64,000 nucleotides of DNA from Nitrospira sp. (GTDB lineage: Bacteria; Nitrospirota; Nitrospiria; Nitrospirales; Nitrospiraceae): the NCBI GenBank assembly GCA_030692565.1, contig JAUYAO010000058.1, forward strand, positions 1-64,000, in the 5' to 3' direction. Each line of letters starts with the position of its first letter. The first letter of the stretch is position 1. The position numbers and the translations under genes were made by a program. Below, piece after piece: positions 1-7,856 of this stretch. The notes below the pieces were generated by a model. It saw nothing but the letters and a program-made list of their open reading frames with translations, had not been told where the DNA came from and searched no databases.

Positions 1-103
1 GAGGCGGAGCAGGACGACCCACGCTTACAAGCGGCCTGTGGAGACCGAAGGGGAGACGGTCTGTCATGCTCCGTCAGGTGATGACTTGTAGTATGCATCA
101 CGG
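1..103. other. Window-edge stretch, nothing recognised
   Basis: No convincing open reading frame or RNA gene is visible in these first 103 bases. They could be the tail or downstream region of a gene outside the window. I compared the segment by eye with conserved RNase P, tmRNA and tRNA signatures and found no match. Confidence 0.3.
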
Positions 104-235
104 CCTCCTCTAAGATACAAGGGGAGGCGAGGAGGGGTAGAAGCTCGTAGACTGCCACGCCGCTGGCGAACGCTCAAGCTGGTGATGGCAGCTGGAAGTC
201 TCGACCTCCCCTGCCCCCTCCCTACGAAGGAGGGG
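104..235. repeat. MITE-like palindrome-ended element, copy P1
   Basis: One of at least four ~130-bp elements in this window. The right end carries TCGACCTCCCC followed by a CCTCC-CTACGAAGGAGGGG palindrome. The left end carries a related purine-rich arm (AAGGGGAGGCGAGGAGGGG) in inverse orientation; its outer palindrome is decayed. The core contains GGTGATGGCAGC, which recurs inverted in the copy at 5157-5284. It encodes no protein. Confidence 0.7.
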
Positions 236-259
236 AACGTGCGGGTTAGGATGTCTGAC

Positions 260-294
260 AGGGACAGGCACCGCGGGGCGCGGAGCCAGTCCCT
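260..294. repeat. REP-like imperfect palindrome
   Basis: AGGGACAGGCACCGCG and CGCGGAGCCAGTCCCT form a 16-bp stem with two mismatches around a 3-nt loop. It lies directly before the terminator at 303-339. Palindromes with a GGGACTGGCTCC/GGTGCCTGTCCC pattern resemble bacterial REP sequences; I cannot check copy number here. Confidence 0.5.
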
Positions 295-302
295 AGAAAG
301 CA

Positions 303-339
303 GAAGCCCCGCGGGGGATCTCCCCGCGGGGCTTCTTTC
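303..339 (+). terminator. Strong intrinsic terminator
   Basis: A perfect 14-bp GC-rich stem (GAAGCCCCGCGGGG, 303-316, with its complement at 322-335) has a 5-nt loop and is followed by TTTCT. It would end a plus-strand transcript entering from before the window. It has few Ts on the other side, so it is less convincing for the minus-strand porin gene. Confidence 0.8.
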
Positions 340-381
340 TGTTGCGCGTTCAGCGGATCATCGCGTCACGCGTCACTCAGG

Positions 382-429
382 CCCTCTCCCTCACCCTCTC
401 CCAGCAACTGGGAGAGGGAAGGGTGAGGG
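382..429. repeat. Long inverted repeat after the porin gene
   Basis: CCCTCACCCTCTCCC (388-402) pairs with GGGAGAGGG (410-418) and GGGTGAGGG (421-429), with a two-base bulge. It starts one base beyond the porin stop codon, so it may protect or end that mRNA. Preceded at 361-380 by heptamer-type repeat TCGCGTCACGCGTCACTCAG. Confidence 0.6.
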
Positions 430-2136
430 TTAGAAGTTCATCCAGAGCTGGACGTAGCCCCACTGTTGATTGGTGCTGGTGCCCAGGTTCTCCTGGATGT
501 ACGAACCGGCAAACAGATACCCATAGGTGGCTTGGAAGGCCAGCTTGCCGTCCATCATCATGTGGGTCCAGGAGAAGTCGATTTCGTCTCCGATGTGCCT
601 CTTGGTGTTACCCGTCTTTGAGAAGATATAGGCGCCCTGCGCACCGCGGTACCAGTTATCCTGAGCACTCGCGAGGTTCAAGTTGGTATACCACAGCTCG
701 ATGTGGTCATCCTTGCTCGGACGAGCTTGGAAGTTCACCGAGGGGCTCATCATGTTCTTCCAGGCCTGCGTATCCATGTAACCCATGTGGATGTGGTTGG
801 TCGGGAAGAAGTTTTCGAAGGTATTGGCAGTTCCGCAAGCAATGGCTCCAGCGCCCTGACCGCAATTATTGCGCCCGTCGCCTGAGGCATAGTCGAAGTT
901 GAACGCCAAGCGCGGCTTCCAGGCCGTCTCATAGGCCGTGTAGCCGATCCAGTTTCTGGTCGCAAAGGCACTGATGCTCAAGCAACGGCCACTGCCGACG
1001 CAACCACCGGCTCCGCCAGTCAACGCGTTATTATTACCACTGTCACCCATCGAGCCGAACTGATAGACGGTTTCATTGATCGCGTCCCAATTGCCCTTGC
1101 GCATTTCGATCCGGTTACCCACCGTGTGGCGGACCTGGTTCGCATGCTTCGGCGCTCCCTGGCCAAACGTTGCATCGGTGGTCACTTGCCCAGAACCCAA
1201 ACCATTCCGATAAAAAACGTAGTAGGGTTCGATCAGGAACCCTGGGATTGACTTGATCTGGTTGTAGAAAATGATCATGTCGCCATCAGCCGAGGCACTG
1301 TTGGTGGTTCCCGCCAGATTATTGCCCAAGCTGCCGAGCGGCGCAGCCTGGCCGAGATCACTCTCCGACGTCTTGAACCAGCCCAAGTAGCTATCAATCG
1401 ACTTGGTGCTGTATTGCAGCATCACACCGTCATGGGAGAAGCCGGTGTTCGCCCAATCGAAGTGGCCGAATAGTGAGTGGTTTCCGAAGATCACGTATTG
1501 CCGACCGGCCTTCAAGCTGAGGCCTTGGACGCCGGCAAAGTTCCGGACCAACATATAAGCAGCCCGGACGCCCAAACGTCCGTTGTTGCCGCCGCCGCCA
1601 CCAGTAGATCCGTTATGATTCAATGCATCCACACCGCCGGCGCCGTTCGTTCCGCCGGCAGCCCCGTTACCACCCCAGGTGGCCGCGTCGATCAATTCCA
1701 TGTAGAAATTGACATCGGGCGAGAGGTCATAGCCGATACCCAACCGCACCCACTGCTGCACGTACGAATCGTTGGCTCTGCCAGCATTTCTCGTGCCAGC
1801 GTTGGCTTGCGCGAACGTATTACAATTTCCTGCTCCTTGAAACGTGCTGCCGAAGCAGGAGTTCTGCCGCATTTCCGGCCGCACGCGGACATCCGCGCGC
1901 ATCCAGAAGTTCTTGAGATCGAAGTTCTTCCCGATCTTCGGATCGTAGAGTTCGTACGCTTCCTTTTGCGGAATCGCCCGGGGGATGGCGGGAAGATTCG
2001 TGATCTTCTCGCCTTCCGGCAGTTCAAAAGCCGCTTGGACCGGGGCTGCCGTGACCGACATACCCGCTGCCATTACGGCCGCGCTGAAGAAGGTGGCCAT
2101 CCCGGCCAACCTTGTCCGTCCTTGGATGCTTCTCAT
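430..2136 (-). CDS. Outer-membrane beta-barrel porin, alginate-export-like
   Basis: A 568-residue secreted protein, probably an outer-membrane channel. Residues 1-35 form a signal peptide (MRSIQGRTRLAG, then a hydrophobic stretch ending PVQA). The mature part is rich in alternating aromatic and polar residues, has glycine/asparagine-rich loops (for example GGNGAAGGTNGAGG and STGGGGGNNGRL), and ends in phenylalanine (QLWMNF), as expected for a BAM-assembled barrel. I chose the ATG at 2136 because AGGAGG lies 6 nt upstream and the signal peptide begins there; a longer frame reaching 2271 adds only an unlikely arginine/serine-rich leader. The substrate cannot be told from the sequence. The family call (alginate-export type) is by general resemblance. 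Confidence 0.75.
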   Translation of the reverse strand: MRSIQGRTRLAGMATFFSAAVMAAGMSVTAAPVQAAFELPEGEKITNLPAIPRAIPQKEAYELYDPKIGKNFDLKNFWMRADVRVRPEMRQNSCFGSTFQGAGNCNTFAQANAGTRNAGRANDSYVQQWVRLGIGYDLSPDVNFYMELIDAATWGGNGAAGGTNGAGGVDALNHNGSTGGGGGNNGRLGVRAAYMLVRNFAGVQGLSLKAGRQYVIFGNHSLFGHFDWANTGFSHDGVMLQYSTKSIDSYLGWFKTSESDLGQAAPLGSLGNNLAGTTNSASADGDMIIFYNQIKSIPGFLIEPYYVFYRNGLGSGQVTTDATFGQGAPKHANQVRHTVGNRIEMRKGNWDAINETVYQFGSMGDSGNNNALTGGAGGCVGSGRCLSISAFATRNWIGYTAYETAWKPRLAFNFDYASGDGRNNCGQGAGAIACGTANTFENFFPTNHIHMGYMDTQAWKNMMSPSVNFQARPSKDDHIELWYTNLNLASAQDNWYRGAQGAYIFSKTGNTKRHIGDEIDFSWTHMMMDGKLAFQATYGYLFAGSYIQENLGTSTNQQWGYVQLWMNF

Positions 2137-2386
2137 AGCGTTCCTCCTGTGAATTGGATAACAGCCCCTGTTGGCTCCACTCCCACAGACAGGCTGCCGA
2201 CTTGAGATCCAACTACTTCCACTACGACGACTTGCTTGACCCGACTCTGCTGCTTCACAACCATTGCGCACTCGTTCTTTTCGGTTTCACTCAGTCTGTT
2301 TCTACCAAGCATTCGGAATTCTGCCTTCAAAAATCTCACTTTCAGTCCGGCGCAGCGCTTCCCGCCACCTCCTTCCCTGAAAGATC
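2137..2386. other. Intergenic region upstream of porin
   Basis: This holds the porin ribosome-binding site (AGGAGG, just upstream of 2136) and presumably its promoter. I could not pick out a convincing -35/-10 pair. No conserved-looking reading frame is present. Confidence 0.4.
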
Positions 2387-2496
2387 GTGACCGGTAACAG
2401 GTGACGCGTGACGCGCACTTAACGATTCGGCAAGGCCCCCTGCAACCCTCTATTGTTCTTCTGTTCTTCTCGCTGGTCACTGGTCACCCGTCACGT
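2387..2496. repeat. Heptamer-arm element E1 (TGAC family)
   Basis: Left arm 2387-2416 reads as 7-nt units GTGACCG, GTAACAG, GTGACGC, GTGACGC. Right arm 2471-2496 reads as inverted units CTGGTCA, CTGGTCA, CCCGTCA. A ~54-nt unrelated core lies between. It fills the space between the porin promoter region and the first tat gene's 3' end. Confidence 0.75.
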
Positions 2497-2506
2497 CTTC
2501 TACGTT

Positions 2507-2806
2507 CTACGCCTGCCCGGACTGGCTGATGGACTTGGTCCCGTCCTCCGCCTGTTTGCCGGCCGCGTTGATTTCCTCTTCCGCTTCCTTCATCGACGCC
2601 TGGAAATCCTGCTCGACCATCTTCACTTCCTGCTGAATCATGTTGATCTCGGGCTCCACCGACTTCCGCAGATCTTCCGCCGTCTCCTTGAACCCTTTGA
2701 CGGCCTTCCCGACCTGCCGCCCGACTTCAGGCAGCTGCTTGGGCCCGAACAACAGAAACGCGATCACCAGGATAATTAAGACTTCGCCGGCGCCTAATCC
2801 AAACAT
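2507..2806 (-). CDS. Twin-arginine translocase TatA/TatB-family protein
   Basis: This 99-residue protein is a component of the Tat system, which exports folded proteins across the inner membrane. Residues 1-20 form the single N-terminal membrane helix (MFGLGAGEVLIILVIAFLLF). The hinge motif FGPKQLPEVG follows, then an amphipathic helix (VGKAVKGFKETAEDL), then an acidic coiled-coil-like tail rich in Glu, Lys and Gln. The FGP hinge is compatible with either TatA or TatB. It is the second of two adjacent tat-type genes; the pair may supply the TatA and TatB roles, although no tatC is in the window. Its Shine-Dalgarno sequence is weak. Confidence 0.88.
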   Translation of the reverse strand: MFGLGAGEVLIILVIAFLLFGPKQLPEVGRQVGKAVKGFKETAEDLRKSVEPEINMIQQEVKMVEQDFQASMKEAEEEINAAGKQAEDGTKSISQSGQA

Positions 2807-2817
2807 GGTTCAACCCT

Positions 2818-2910
2818 GTGACGAGTAACGAGTGACAGGTGACGAGTTCTCCATCAAGCAAGGCGTTTACTCTCCACTGCTCGTCACGCGTCACACTTCA
2901 CGCGTCACGT
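2818..2910. repeat. Heptamer-arm element E2 (TGAC family)
   Basis: Left arm 2818-2846 is four 7-nt units (GTGACGA, GTAACGA, GTGACAG, GTGACGA). Right arm 2880-2910 is inverted units (CTCGTCA, CGCGTCA, CACTTCA, CGCGTCA). The 33-nt core is unrelated to that of E1. The element fills almost the whole gap between the two tat genes. Confidence 0.8.
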
Positions 2911-2922
2911 CCCCCTCATTTA

Positions 2923-3204
2923 TTATCCCTGCTTCGTCTGTCCCGGCTGCGCGACCGGCGCGGCCTGCGGCGGCGGCACCGCTTCCGGCTGGCCCATCAC
3001 TTGTGCCTGCACTTGCGGCGGCGCCACCGGGGGCTGTTCGCCCGGCGTCACATCGATGGCATCGGCCTCGTGGACCGACTTTTTAAATCCCTTGATCGCT
3101 TTACCGAGCCCCTCGCCCAGTTGCGGCAATTTCCCCGCGCCGAAAATGATCAACACGATGATCAAGATCAGCATCAATTCCATCCAGCCGAAGGAGCCAA
3201 ACAT
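2923..3204 (-). CDS. tatA: Twin-arginine translocase subunit TatA
   Basis: A 93-residue TatA-type pore subunit. The membrane helix is at residues 1-21 (MFGSFGWMELMLILIIVLII), followed by the hinge FGAGKLPQLGEGLG and the amphipathic helix with KAIKGFKKSV, both standard for TatA. The tail from about residue 55 is proline/glutamine-rich and probably disordered. GAGGTAAG about 5 nt upstream of the ATG supports the start. It lies upstream of the second TatA/B-type gene in the same direction, with element E2 between them. Confidence 0.92.
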   Translation of the reverse strand: MFGSFGWMELMLILIIVLIIFGAGKLPQLGEGLGKAIKGFKKSVHEADAIDVTPGEQPPVAPPQVQAQVMGQPEAVPPPQAAPVAQPGQTKQG

Positions 3205-3444
3205 GTCTTACCTCGTGATGCGCACGCTGTCCGTCTAAATTTCTCGACGCTCTCCCGAATCCAGTACGAAAGATGGGGGAGATACCTAAATCGCGGGGAA
3301 GGCTATAGAAAACTCAAGGACAAGTCAAGGAAAAACTCAGGGAACGGGCTCTGGGACAGCGGCGGGAGGTAAGGAAGAAGGAGACGGGAACGAGAGTGCT
3401 ACGAGTTAATCCAGGCAGGACGATCCATAAAGCTCACTCTTCTT
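3205..3444. other. Intergenic region upstream of tatA
   Basis: This is the leader and presumed promoter region of the minus-strand tat pair. No clear promoter hexamers, RNA gene or credible coding frame was found. The stretch is purine-rich on the plus strand (GGAAGG-type runs). Confidence 0.35.
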
Positions 3445-3574
3445 CCTCCCCTTTGTAAGGGGAGGCGAGGAGAAGTAGAGATGCTCAGACCACCATGGGC
3501 GCTTGCGCGCGTGCGCAGTCATCACTGCAACCGAAAGACTCGACCTCCCCTAACCCCTCCTTACGAAGGAGGGG
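3445..3574. repeat. MITE-like palindrome-ended element, copy P2
   Basis: The left end is the 21-bp palindrome CCTCCCCTT-TGT-AAGGGGAGG (3445-3465) and the right end is CCCCTCCTT-ACG-AAGGAGGGG (3554-3574). Inside them are inverted arms GGCGAGGAGAAGTAGA and TCGACCTCCCCTAA. The ~60-nt core includes GCAGTCATCACTGC. It lies just downstream of the MidA-like gene's stop. Confidence 0.8.
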
Positions 3575-3597
3575 CAGAAGAGAAATAGCGCGGGATC

Positions 3598-5067
3598 TTA
3601 CTTACAGAGAAAATGATGATACTCAATCGGGCTGGGAGGCGCAGTGAGAGCCACGTTCAGCGTATCGGGATCGTACCCGACAGCTTCGAGATCTCGTGAC
3701 GTCGCGGATAATTCCTCCTCGGTCAGGTAGGCCACCGTGTCCGGCACCCCCGTGCGCTTGAGCGAGAGCACCATGCCGTTCAACGTTTCCCGCTCTTCCA
3801 TCGGCATGTTCTTCTGCAGCGGAAACTCCAGCATACGGCTGTAGGGACTTTCGTAGGCCTCGTTCAACGCCTTGATGGTTTTGAGCACCAGGCGATCCTG
3901 CTCCCACGCTTGCATCTTCGGTCCGGCCGACGGATGGGTCGCGAGCAGGTCCATGAGCGTAATGACATTCGTATTCAACGACCGCCCGACGAATTCCCGC
4001 TGCGGCTCAATGGCGATTCCGCCCAGCCCCAGATGTTTCGCGATTGCCTCGACCAAGGCGAAGTTAATCATGAAACTGTACTGCCCGCCGAACTGGCCAT
4101 AGCAGGGCTTGTCCGGATCGTTGAGCACTTGCATATCCGCCGTGCCGGCATCGAAGGCGCTGAAGCCGACCGCGCCGGGAGCCAGCAACCGCTTGGCCTC
4201 TTTCAATGTCGCAAAGGCCCCCAGGTTGATTGGAACGAGCACTTGCTCATCAATCGTCTTCAGAAATTCGGTGATCGTCTTGCGGTACGGAACATCTTTC
4301 CACTCCACCTTCCGGTATTCCTTCTCCCAGACCAGGTCGTCGAGGAAGGGAGGAAAGGTCTTGAGCGTCTCGATGTCTTTGCCCTCGAAAGCCCGGACAA
4401 AGCCCGACCAATCCTGAATGGTGGCATGGAGCGATTCGCTGAGATTGGGACGGAGGAATTCCTCCTCGATCTCGCCGGCGTTCTTCGCCATGAGCTTGGT
4501 GGGAAGATCGTTCCACAATTCGTTGCAGATGATCCGATCGACCGATTGATCCGCGGCCCCGGACACATGATCGACGGTGGCCAGCTGAGCCTCGACGCGA
4601 TCTTTGTGCGGCGCGAGGCCCGGATGCGCCAGCGCACGATCCAGGACCGATTGCTCCCAATCCACCAGGACATACTTCACGCGAGGATAGACCTGCCCGG
4701 CTTTGTCGATCGTTTTCAGGTGGCTCAAGAAACAGGCGGCCAGATTGCCGTTCCCCGGTCCCCACTCGTGGATGACCAGGCTAGGGGCTAGGGGCAAGGG
4801 GCTAGGGGTCGGAGAATCTTCGCTCTTACCTCTAACCTCGCGCCCCTCGCCTCGCGCCTTATCCCGCTTCACAACCTTCTCGAAATAATCCGCGGCGAGC
4901 GCATGCGCCAACCGATAGTCTGCCGACGCGAAGGTTTGATAATAGGTCCGCAACTGGTCGCCTCGGAGGCGATAAAACAGCGTATTAAGATGGGCTTGCC
5001 ACTGATCCAGCGGCTTGTAGTCCCCGATCAACTGCGGCAATGCGTCGGCGTCTTGTAACGTGCTCAT
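3598..5067 (-). CDS. SAM-dependent methyltransferase, MidA/NDUFAF7-like
   Basis: A 489-residue protein that resembles class I SAM-dependent methyltransferases of the MidA/NDUFAF7 (DUF185) type. The SAM-binding glycine motif is at about residues 99-110 (HEWGPGNGNLAA) and an acidic strand end follows (YVLVDWEQS). The substrate is unknown; the mitochondrial relative methylates an arginine in a complex I subunit. Residues ~69-97 (RGEGREVRGKSEDSPTPSP...) are low-complexity and are encoded by the inserted heptamer element at 4778-4861. They sit immediately before the glycine motif, and the frame is kept. The gene stands alone between two palindrome-ended repeats. Confidence 0.7.
   Translation of the reverse strand: MSTLQDADALPQLIGDYKPLDQWQAHLNTLFYRLRGDQLRTYYQTFASADYRLAHALAADYFEKVVKRDKARGEGREVRGKSEDSPTPSPLPLAPSLVIHEWGPGNGNLAACFLSHLKTIDKAGQVYPRVKYVLVDWEQSVLDRALAHPGLAPHKDRVEAQLATVDHVSGAADQSVDRIICNELWNDLPTKLMAKNAGEIEEEFLRPNLSESLHATIQDWSGFVRAFEGKDIETLKTFPPFLDDLVWEKEYRKVEWKDVPYRKTITEFLKTIDEQVLVPINLGAFATLKEAKRLLAPGAVGFSAFDAGTADMQVLNDPDKPCYGQFGGQYSFMINFALVEAIAKHLGLGGIAIEPQREFVGRSLNTNVITLMDLLATHPSAGPKMQAWEQDRLVLKTIKALNEAYESPYSRMLEFPLQKNMPMEERETLNGMVLSLKRTGVPDTVAYLTEEELSATSRDLEAVGYDPDTLNVALTAPPSPIEYHHFLCK
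4778..4861. repeat. Heptamer-arm element G1 (GGGGC family) inside a gene
   Basis: Left arm 4778-4808 is repeated CTAGGGG/CAAGGGG units of 7 nt. Right arm 4826-4861 is inverted units of the YTCGCCT/CTAACCT type. It is an in-frame insertion in the MidA-like methyltransferase gene. The core includes CTTCGCTC, which is also present in the ybeY copy G2. Confidence 0.75.
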
Positions 5068-5156
5068 GTGGTTTCAGTCCCTGGTAAAGAATCGCGATTG
5101 TAACAGACGACTCGAAAGCGCCGCAATCGGGGAATGCGGCCTCATCGGCATCGATT

Positions 5157-5284
5157 CCCCTCCTTCGTAAGGAGGGGAGAGGGGAGGTCGAGCCGTCCGG
5201 CTGCCATCACCGGTGCGGCAATTCGTGAGTCACACAGCCGCCCTGAGCCTCTACCCCTCCCAGCCTCCCCTTACAAAGGGGAGG
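5157..5284. repeat. MITE-like palindrome-ended element, copy P3
   Basis: This copy is in the opposite orientation to P1 and P2. It runs from CCCCTCCTTCGTAAGGAGGGG (5157-5177), then GGGGAGGTCGAG, core, TCTACCCCTCC, to CCTCCCCTTACAAAGGGGAGG with the same 9-bp arms (5264-5284). An extra half-copy, CTACTTCCCCTTACAAAGGG, follows at 5314-5350. Together they fill the gap between the methyltransferase and the next gene; the rest of 5068-5402 shows nothing else. Confidence 0.8.
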
Positions 5285-5402
5285 AATCATAAAAACTGTG
5301 AGCCATCACACGCTCTACTTCCCCTTACAAAGGGGAGGATAAGGAGGGTGTGCAGTCTTGACCTTGACTCTTACGGCAGAGGGGGTGTACCAGACCTTGC
5401 AT

Positions 5403-5951
5403 ATGAGCCGGCTCCTTTTCATTGTCCTTGCTGCCCTGCTCGCTGGGCCAGCCTCCATCTGGGCCGATGAACTGCCCATCACCAAAAATCTTCCTATCCC
5501 AGAATTTCAGAATCGTCCGGAAGATGCCAAACCGTACGACTTCGACGCGCCCCCGCAGGGAATGTTCCGCTCCATCACCATGGCCGAGGGGTTTGAAGAG
5601 GAACTGGGCTTTCGCCAGACCCACGAAATTGTCCCGGTCAAGCCGACCGAACGATTCACCGCCGATGCGCCGGCCATCTTCATCGTCTTCGCTCTCCATC
5701 AGCACTACCAGGCCTTCAAAGTATTCGGCCGATGCTTTCCCGAGGGGATCGCTGGCATCGAACCGGACACGATCATCAGCGAAGACGCCATGCACATGGC
5801 CCTGGAAGATGAGAGCGGGTACTTGAAACTGCTCCCGCCGAAAGAACGGTGGATACCGGGCCGCTACAAAGTCGAAATTCACGCCGGCGAACAGGTGAGC
5901 GAGATGAGCCTGATCGGTACGATGCGTTTTACGGTCGTAGCGGGGAAGTGA
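5403..5951 (+). CDS. Secreted protein of unknown function
   Basis: A 182-residue protein that I do not recognise. The ATG at 5403 gives a clean Sec signal peptide (MSRLLFIVLAALLAG, cleavage near SIWA-DEL). A TTG 45 nt upstream would add a poor leader, so I prefer the ATG even though no good ribosome-binding site is seen. The mature part has an all-beta look with a late segment GRYKVEIHAGEQVSEM and a single cysteine (GRCFPEG). A periplasmic or surface location is inferred. The stop codon lies inside the left arm of element E3. Confidence 0.6.
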   Translation: MSRLLFIVLAALLAGPASIWADELPITKNLPIPEFQNRPEDAKPYDFDAPPQGMFRSITMAEGFEEELGFRQTHEIVPVKPTERFTADAPAIFIVFALHQHYQAFKVFGRCFPEGIAGIEPDTIISEDAMHMALEDESGYLKLLPPKERWIPGRYKVEIHAGEQVSEMSLIGTMRFTVVAGK

Positions 5952-6018
5952 CGGGTGACGCGTGATGAGTGACGAAGATGCTCCTGGCTTGTCACCCGTC
6001 ACTGTTCACGCATCACGG
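5948..6018. repeat. Heptamer-arm element E3 (TGAC family)
   Basis: Left arm 5948-5973 (GTGACGG, GTGACGC, GTGATGA, GTGAC) faces inverted right arm 5991-6018 (GTCACCC, GTCACTG, TTCACGC, ATCACGG). The core is only 17 nt, so a long hairpin is possible. It overlaps the stop codon of the preceding gene. Confidence 0.78.
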
Positions 6019-6121
6019 TCTTTCATTGACGGCCGGAACCCAGGCGTATATAAGCATGGATAGATTCCTTACGGTGATGGGGTTCACCGGAACCGCCTGT
6101 GGTTTCCACTCAGGCTGATAA

Positions 6122-6145
6122 CTCCTACGCACCCTCTGGTAGGAG
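6122..6145 (+). promoter_or_regulatory. Hairpin overlapping the ribosome-binding site
   Basis: CTCCTAC (6122-6128) is exactly complementary to GTAGGAG (6139-6145), which contains the Shine-Dalgarno sequence of the ABC-type gene starting at 6154. The hairpin could limit ribosome access. A regulatory role is inference. Confidence 0.45.
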
Positions 6146-6153
6146 CTTCGTTC

Positions 6154-7836
6154 ATGGCCGCACCGGATCCCGTATTCCCTCAGTATCAGCTCCGCAACAT
6201 CCTCGACGACATCCTGACTCAATTGGGGTTGCTGATCCGGCTTGAGCGCAAGATGCTCGGCATCATCGCGTCCTATGCCGTGGCCATCGGGATGTTCCTG
6301 TTGTGCGTCCCGATTGCCGTGCAGGAACTGGTCAGCACCTTTTCGTTCGCCGTACAGCCCTCCATGATCTTCACCTTGGCGCTTGTCGTAGGGTGCGCCC
6401 TCACGGGCGCAGCCGCCTTCCGCATCTTGCAGGCACGGGCGGTGGAAACCTTGCAACAACGCATCTACACCCGCATTGCCATCGCCTTTACCGAGACGCT
6501 GCCGCGGCTTCAGGAAGAGTCCTTTCTCCCGCAACATGCGCATCGCTTTGCCGAAGCCGATCTGCTGACCCGCGCCCTGGTCGCCATGGTGGCGGATCTC
6601 TTCAATGTCGCCGTGGTCGGGAGCATCGGCATGACCATGCTGGTCTTGTTCCACCCCTATTTTCTGCTCTACAACGTCACCCTGGTCACCGGCTTCGTCG
6701 TCCTGCTCACCCTGTTCGGGCGGGGCGGCTTCTTGATCACACTCGAAATGTCGCGGCTGAACTATGAGGTCTACCACTGGATGCAGAACATCGCCGCCAA
6801 TCTCCCGCACCTGCGCGCCGCCGGACACAGCCCCTATCTCATGCAGAAGACGGATGCCCTGACGAAGGCCTACGCCCGCGTGCGGCAACGCCGCTCCGAC
6901 CTGCTGACCGGCCGCCAATACAAAGCCGCGGCGCTCTGGCAAGTCGTCGGACACACCGGCATGATCGCCACGGCCGGCATGCTCGTCTCAACCGGCCAGC
7001 TCACGGTAGGCCAGTTCGCCGCCGCGGAGCTGCTGGCGGGACAGCTGCTCCTGAACATGGACACGCTGGCGCGCCGCATGGTCCACATGTTCTTCGCCTT
7101 CGTGGCCTTCCGGGAAATGAACGCCTTTTTTTCACTGCCCCAGGATACGCACGGGGCCAAAGCGATTGTGCCGATGGGACACTTCGGACTGGAGGGGGTC
7201 TCGATCGCCGCGCGCAACCTTTCCTTCGCCCATCCGAATTCGGCCCCGCTGTTTGAGGATCTCGATTTAGACGTCGTCGCCGGAGAAAAGATCGCCCTGC
7301 TCTGCCAGTCCAATGTGCAAAAAACCGCCATGGCCAAAGTCCTGGCCGGTCTGCTCCCGCCCACCGGCGGCGTGGTGCGCTACAACGATATGAATCTGGT
7401 CGAGGTGAGCCTGGAGTCGATCGACCCCTATCGCGGCTTGATGATGGACTCACAGCCCACGCTGCTCGAAGGGACGATCGAGGACAATCTGACGCTGGGC
7501 CGCCCTGCCATCTCCCATGACGATATCCTGCGGGCGCTCCATTTCGTGGAGCTGGATGATGAGATCGATCACTTTCCCGACGGCCTGGCCACGCAGGTGA
7601 CGGGCCACCGCGATCAATTCACGTTGAGTCAGACGCTGCGCCTCCTGCTCGCCCGCGCCATTGTGATCCGGCCGCATGTCCTGATTATCGACGGCACCCT
7701 GCACAACATGGTTCCCGCGCTGCGCGAAACGATTTTACGCCGGCTGTGCTCCAAGGACGAACCCTGGTCGGTCATCTTCGTCACCAACGATCCGACGTTT
7801 GCCGCCTATGTCGACCGCCGCGTAACGGTCGCGTAA
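6154..7836 (+). CDS. ABC transporter-like protein with degenerate ATPase
   Basis: A 560-residue fusion of a membrane domain and a nucleotide-binding-like domain, as in ABC exporters. Residues ~1-330 hold about six hydrophobic segments; residues ~345-560 resemble an ABC ATPase. The catalytic motifs are broken: Walker A (384-391) reads CQSNVQKT with all three glycines gone, the signature (491-495) is LSQTL instead of LSGGQ, the Walker B aspartate 513 is followed by Gly not Glu, and the switch His is Asn545. The Q-loop glutamine (MDSQPTLLEG) survives. It is therefore unlikely to hydrolyse ATP normally. It could be a regulatory or structural half of a heterodimer, or a repurposed protein. TAGGAG precedes the start. 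Confidence 0.8.
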   Translation: MAAPDPVFPQYQLRNILDDILTQLGLLIRLERKMLGIIASYAVAIGMFLLCVPIAVQELVSTFSFAVQPSMIFTLALVVGCALTGAAAFRILQARAVETLQQRIYTRIAIAFTETLPRLQEESFLPQHAHRFAEADLLTRALVAMVADLFNVAVVGSIGMTMLVLFHPYFLLYNVTLVTGFVVLLTLFGRGGFLITLEMSRLNYEVYHWMQNIAANLPHLRAAGHSPYLMQKTDALTKAYARVRQRRSDLLTGRQYKAAALWQVVGHTGMIATAGMLVSTGQLTVGQFAAAELLAGQLLLNMDTLARRMVHMFFAFVAFREMNAFFSLPQDTHGAKAIVPMGHFGLEGVSIAARNLSFAHPNSAPLFEDLDLDVVAGEKIALLCQSNVQKTAMAKVLAGLLPPTGGVVRYNDMNLVEVSLESIDPYRGLMMDSQPTLLEGTIEDNLTLGRPAISHDDILRALHFVELDDEIDHFPDGLATQVTGHRDQFTLSQTLRLLLARAIVIRPHVLIIDGTLHNMVPALRETILRRLCSKDEPWSVIFVTNDPTFAAYVDRRVTVA

Positions 7837-7856
7837 TTCACGATGGAGCAACGGGC

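Noticed and set aside
1-103. Possible structured RNA at the window start
   Set aside because: No match by eye to RNase P, tmRNA, 6S or SRP RNA signatures.
182-902. Plus-strand frames across 182-433 and 342-902
   Set aside because: Arg/Ser/Pro-rich translations covering repeats, a terminator and the antisense of the porin; no family resemblance.
6013-6954. 313-codon minus-strand frame opposite the ABC-like gene
   Set aside because: Composition (Gln/Gly/His/Asp-rich) is that of an antisense shadow, and the plus-strand frame shows the ABC domain layout.
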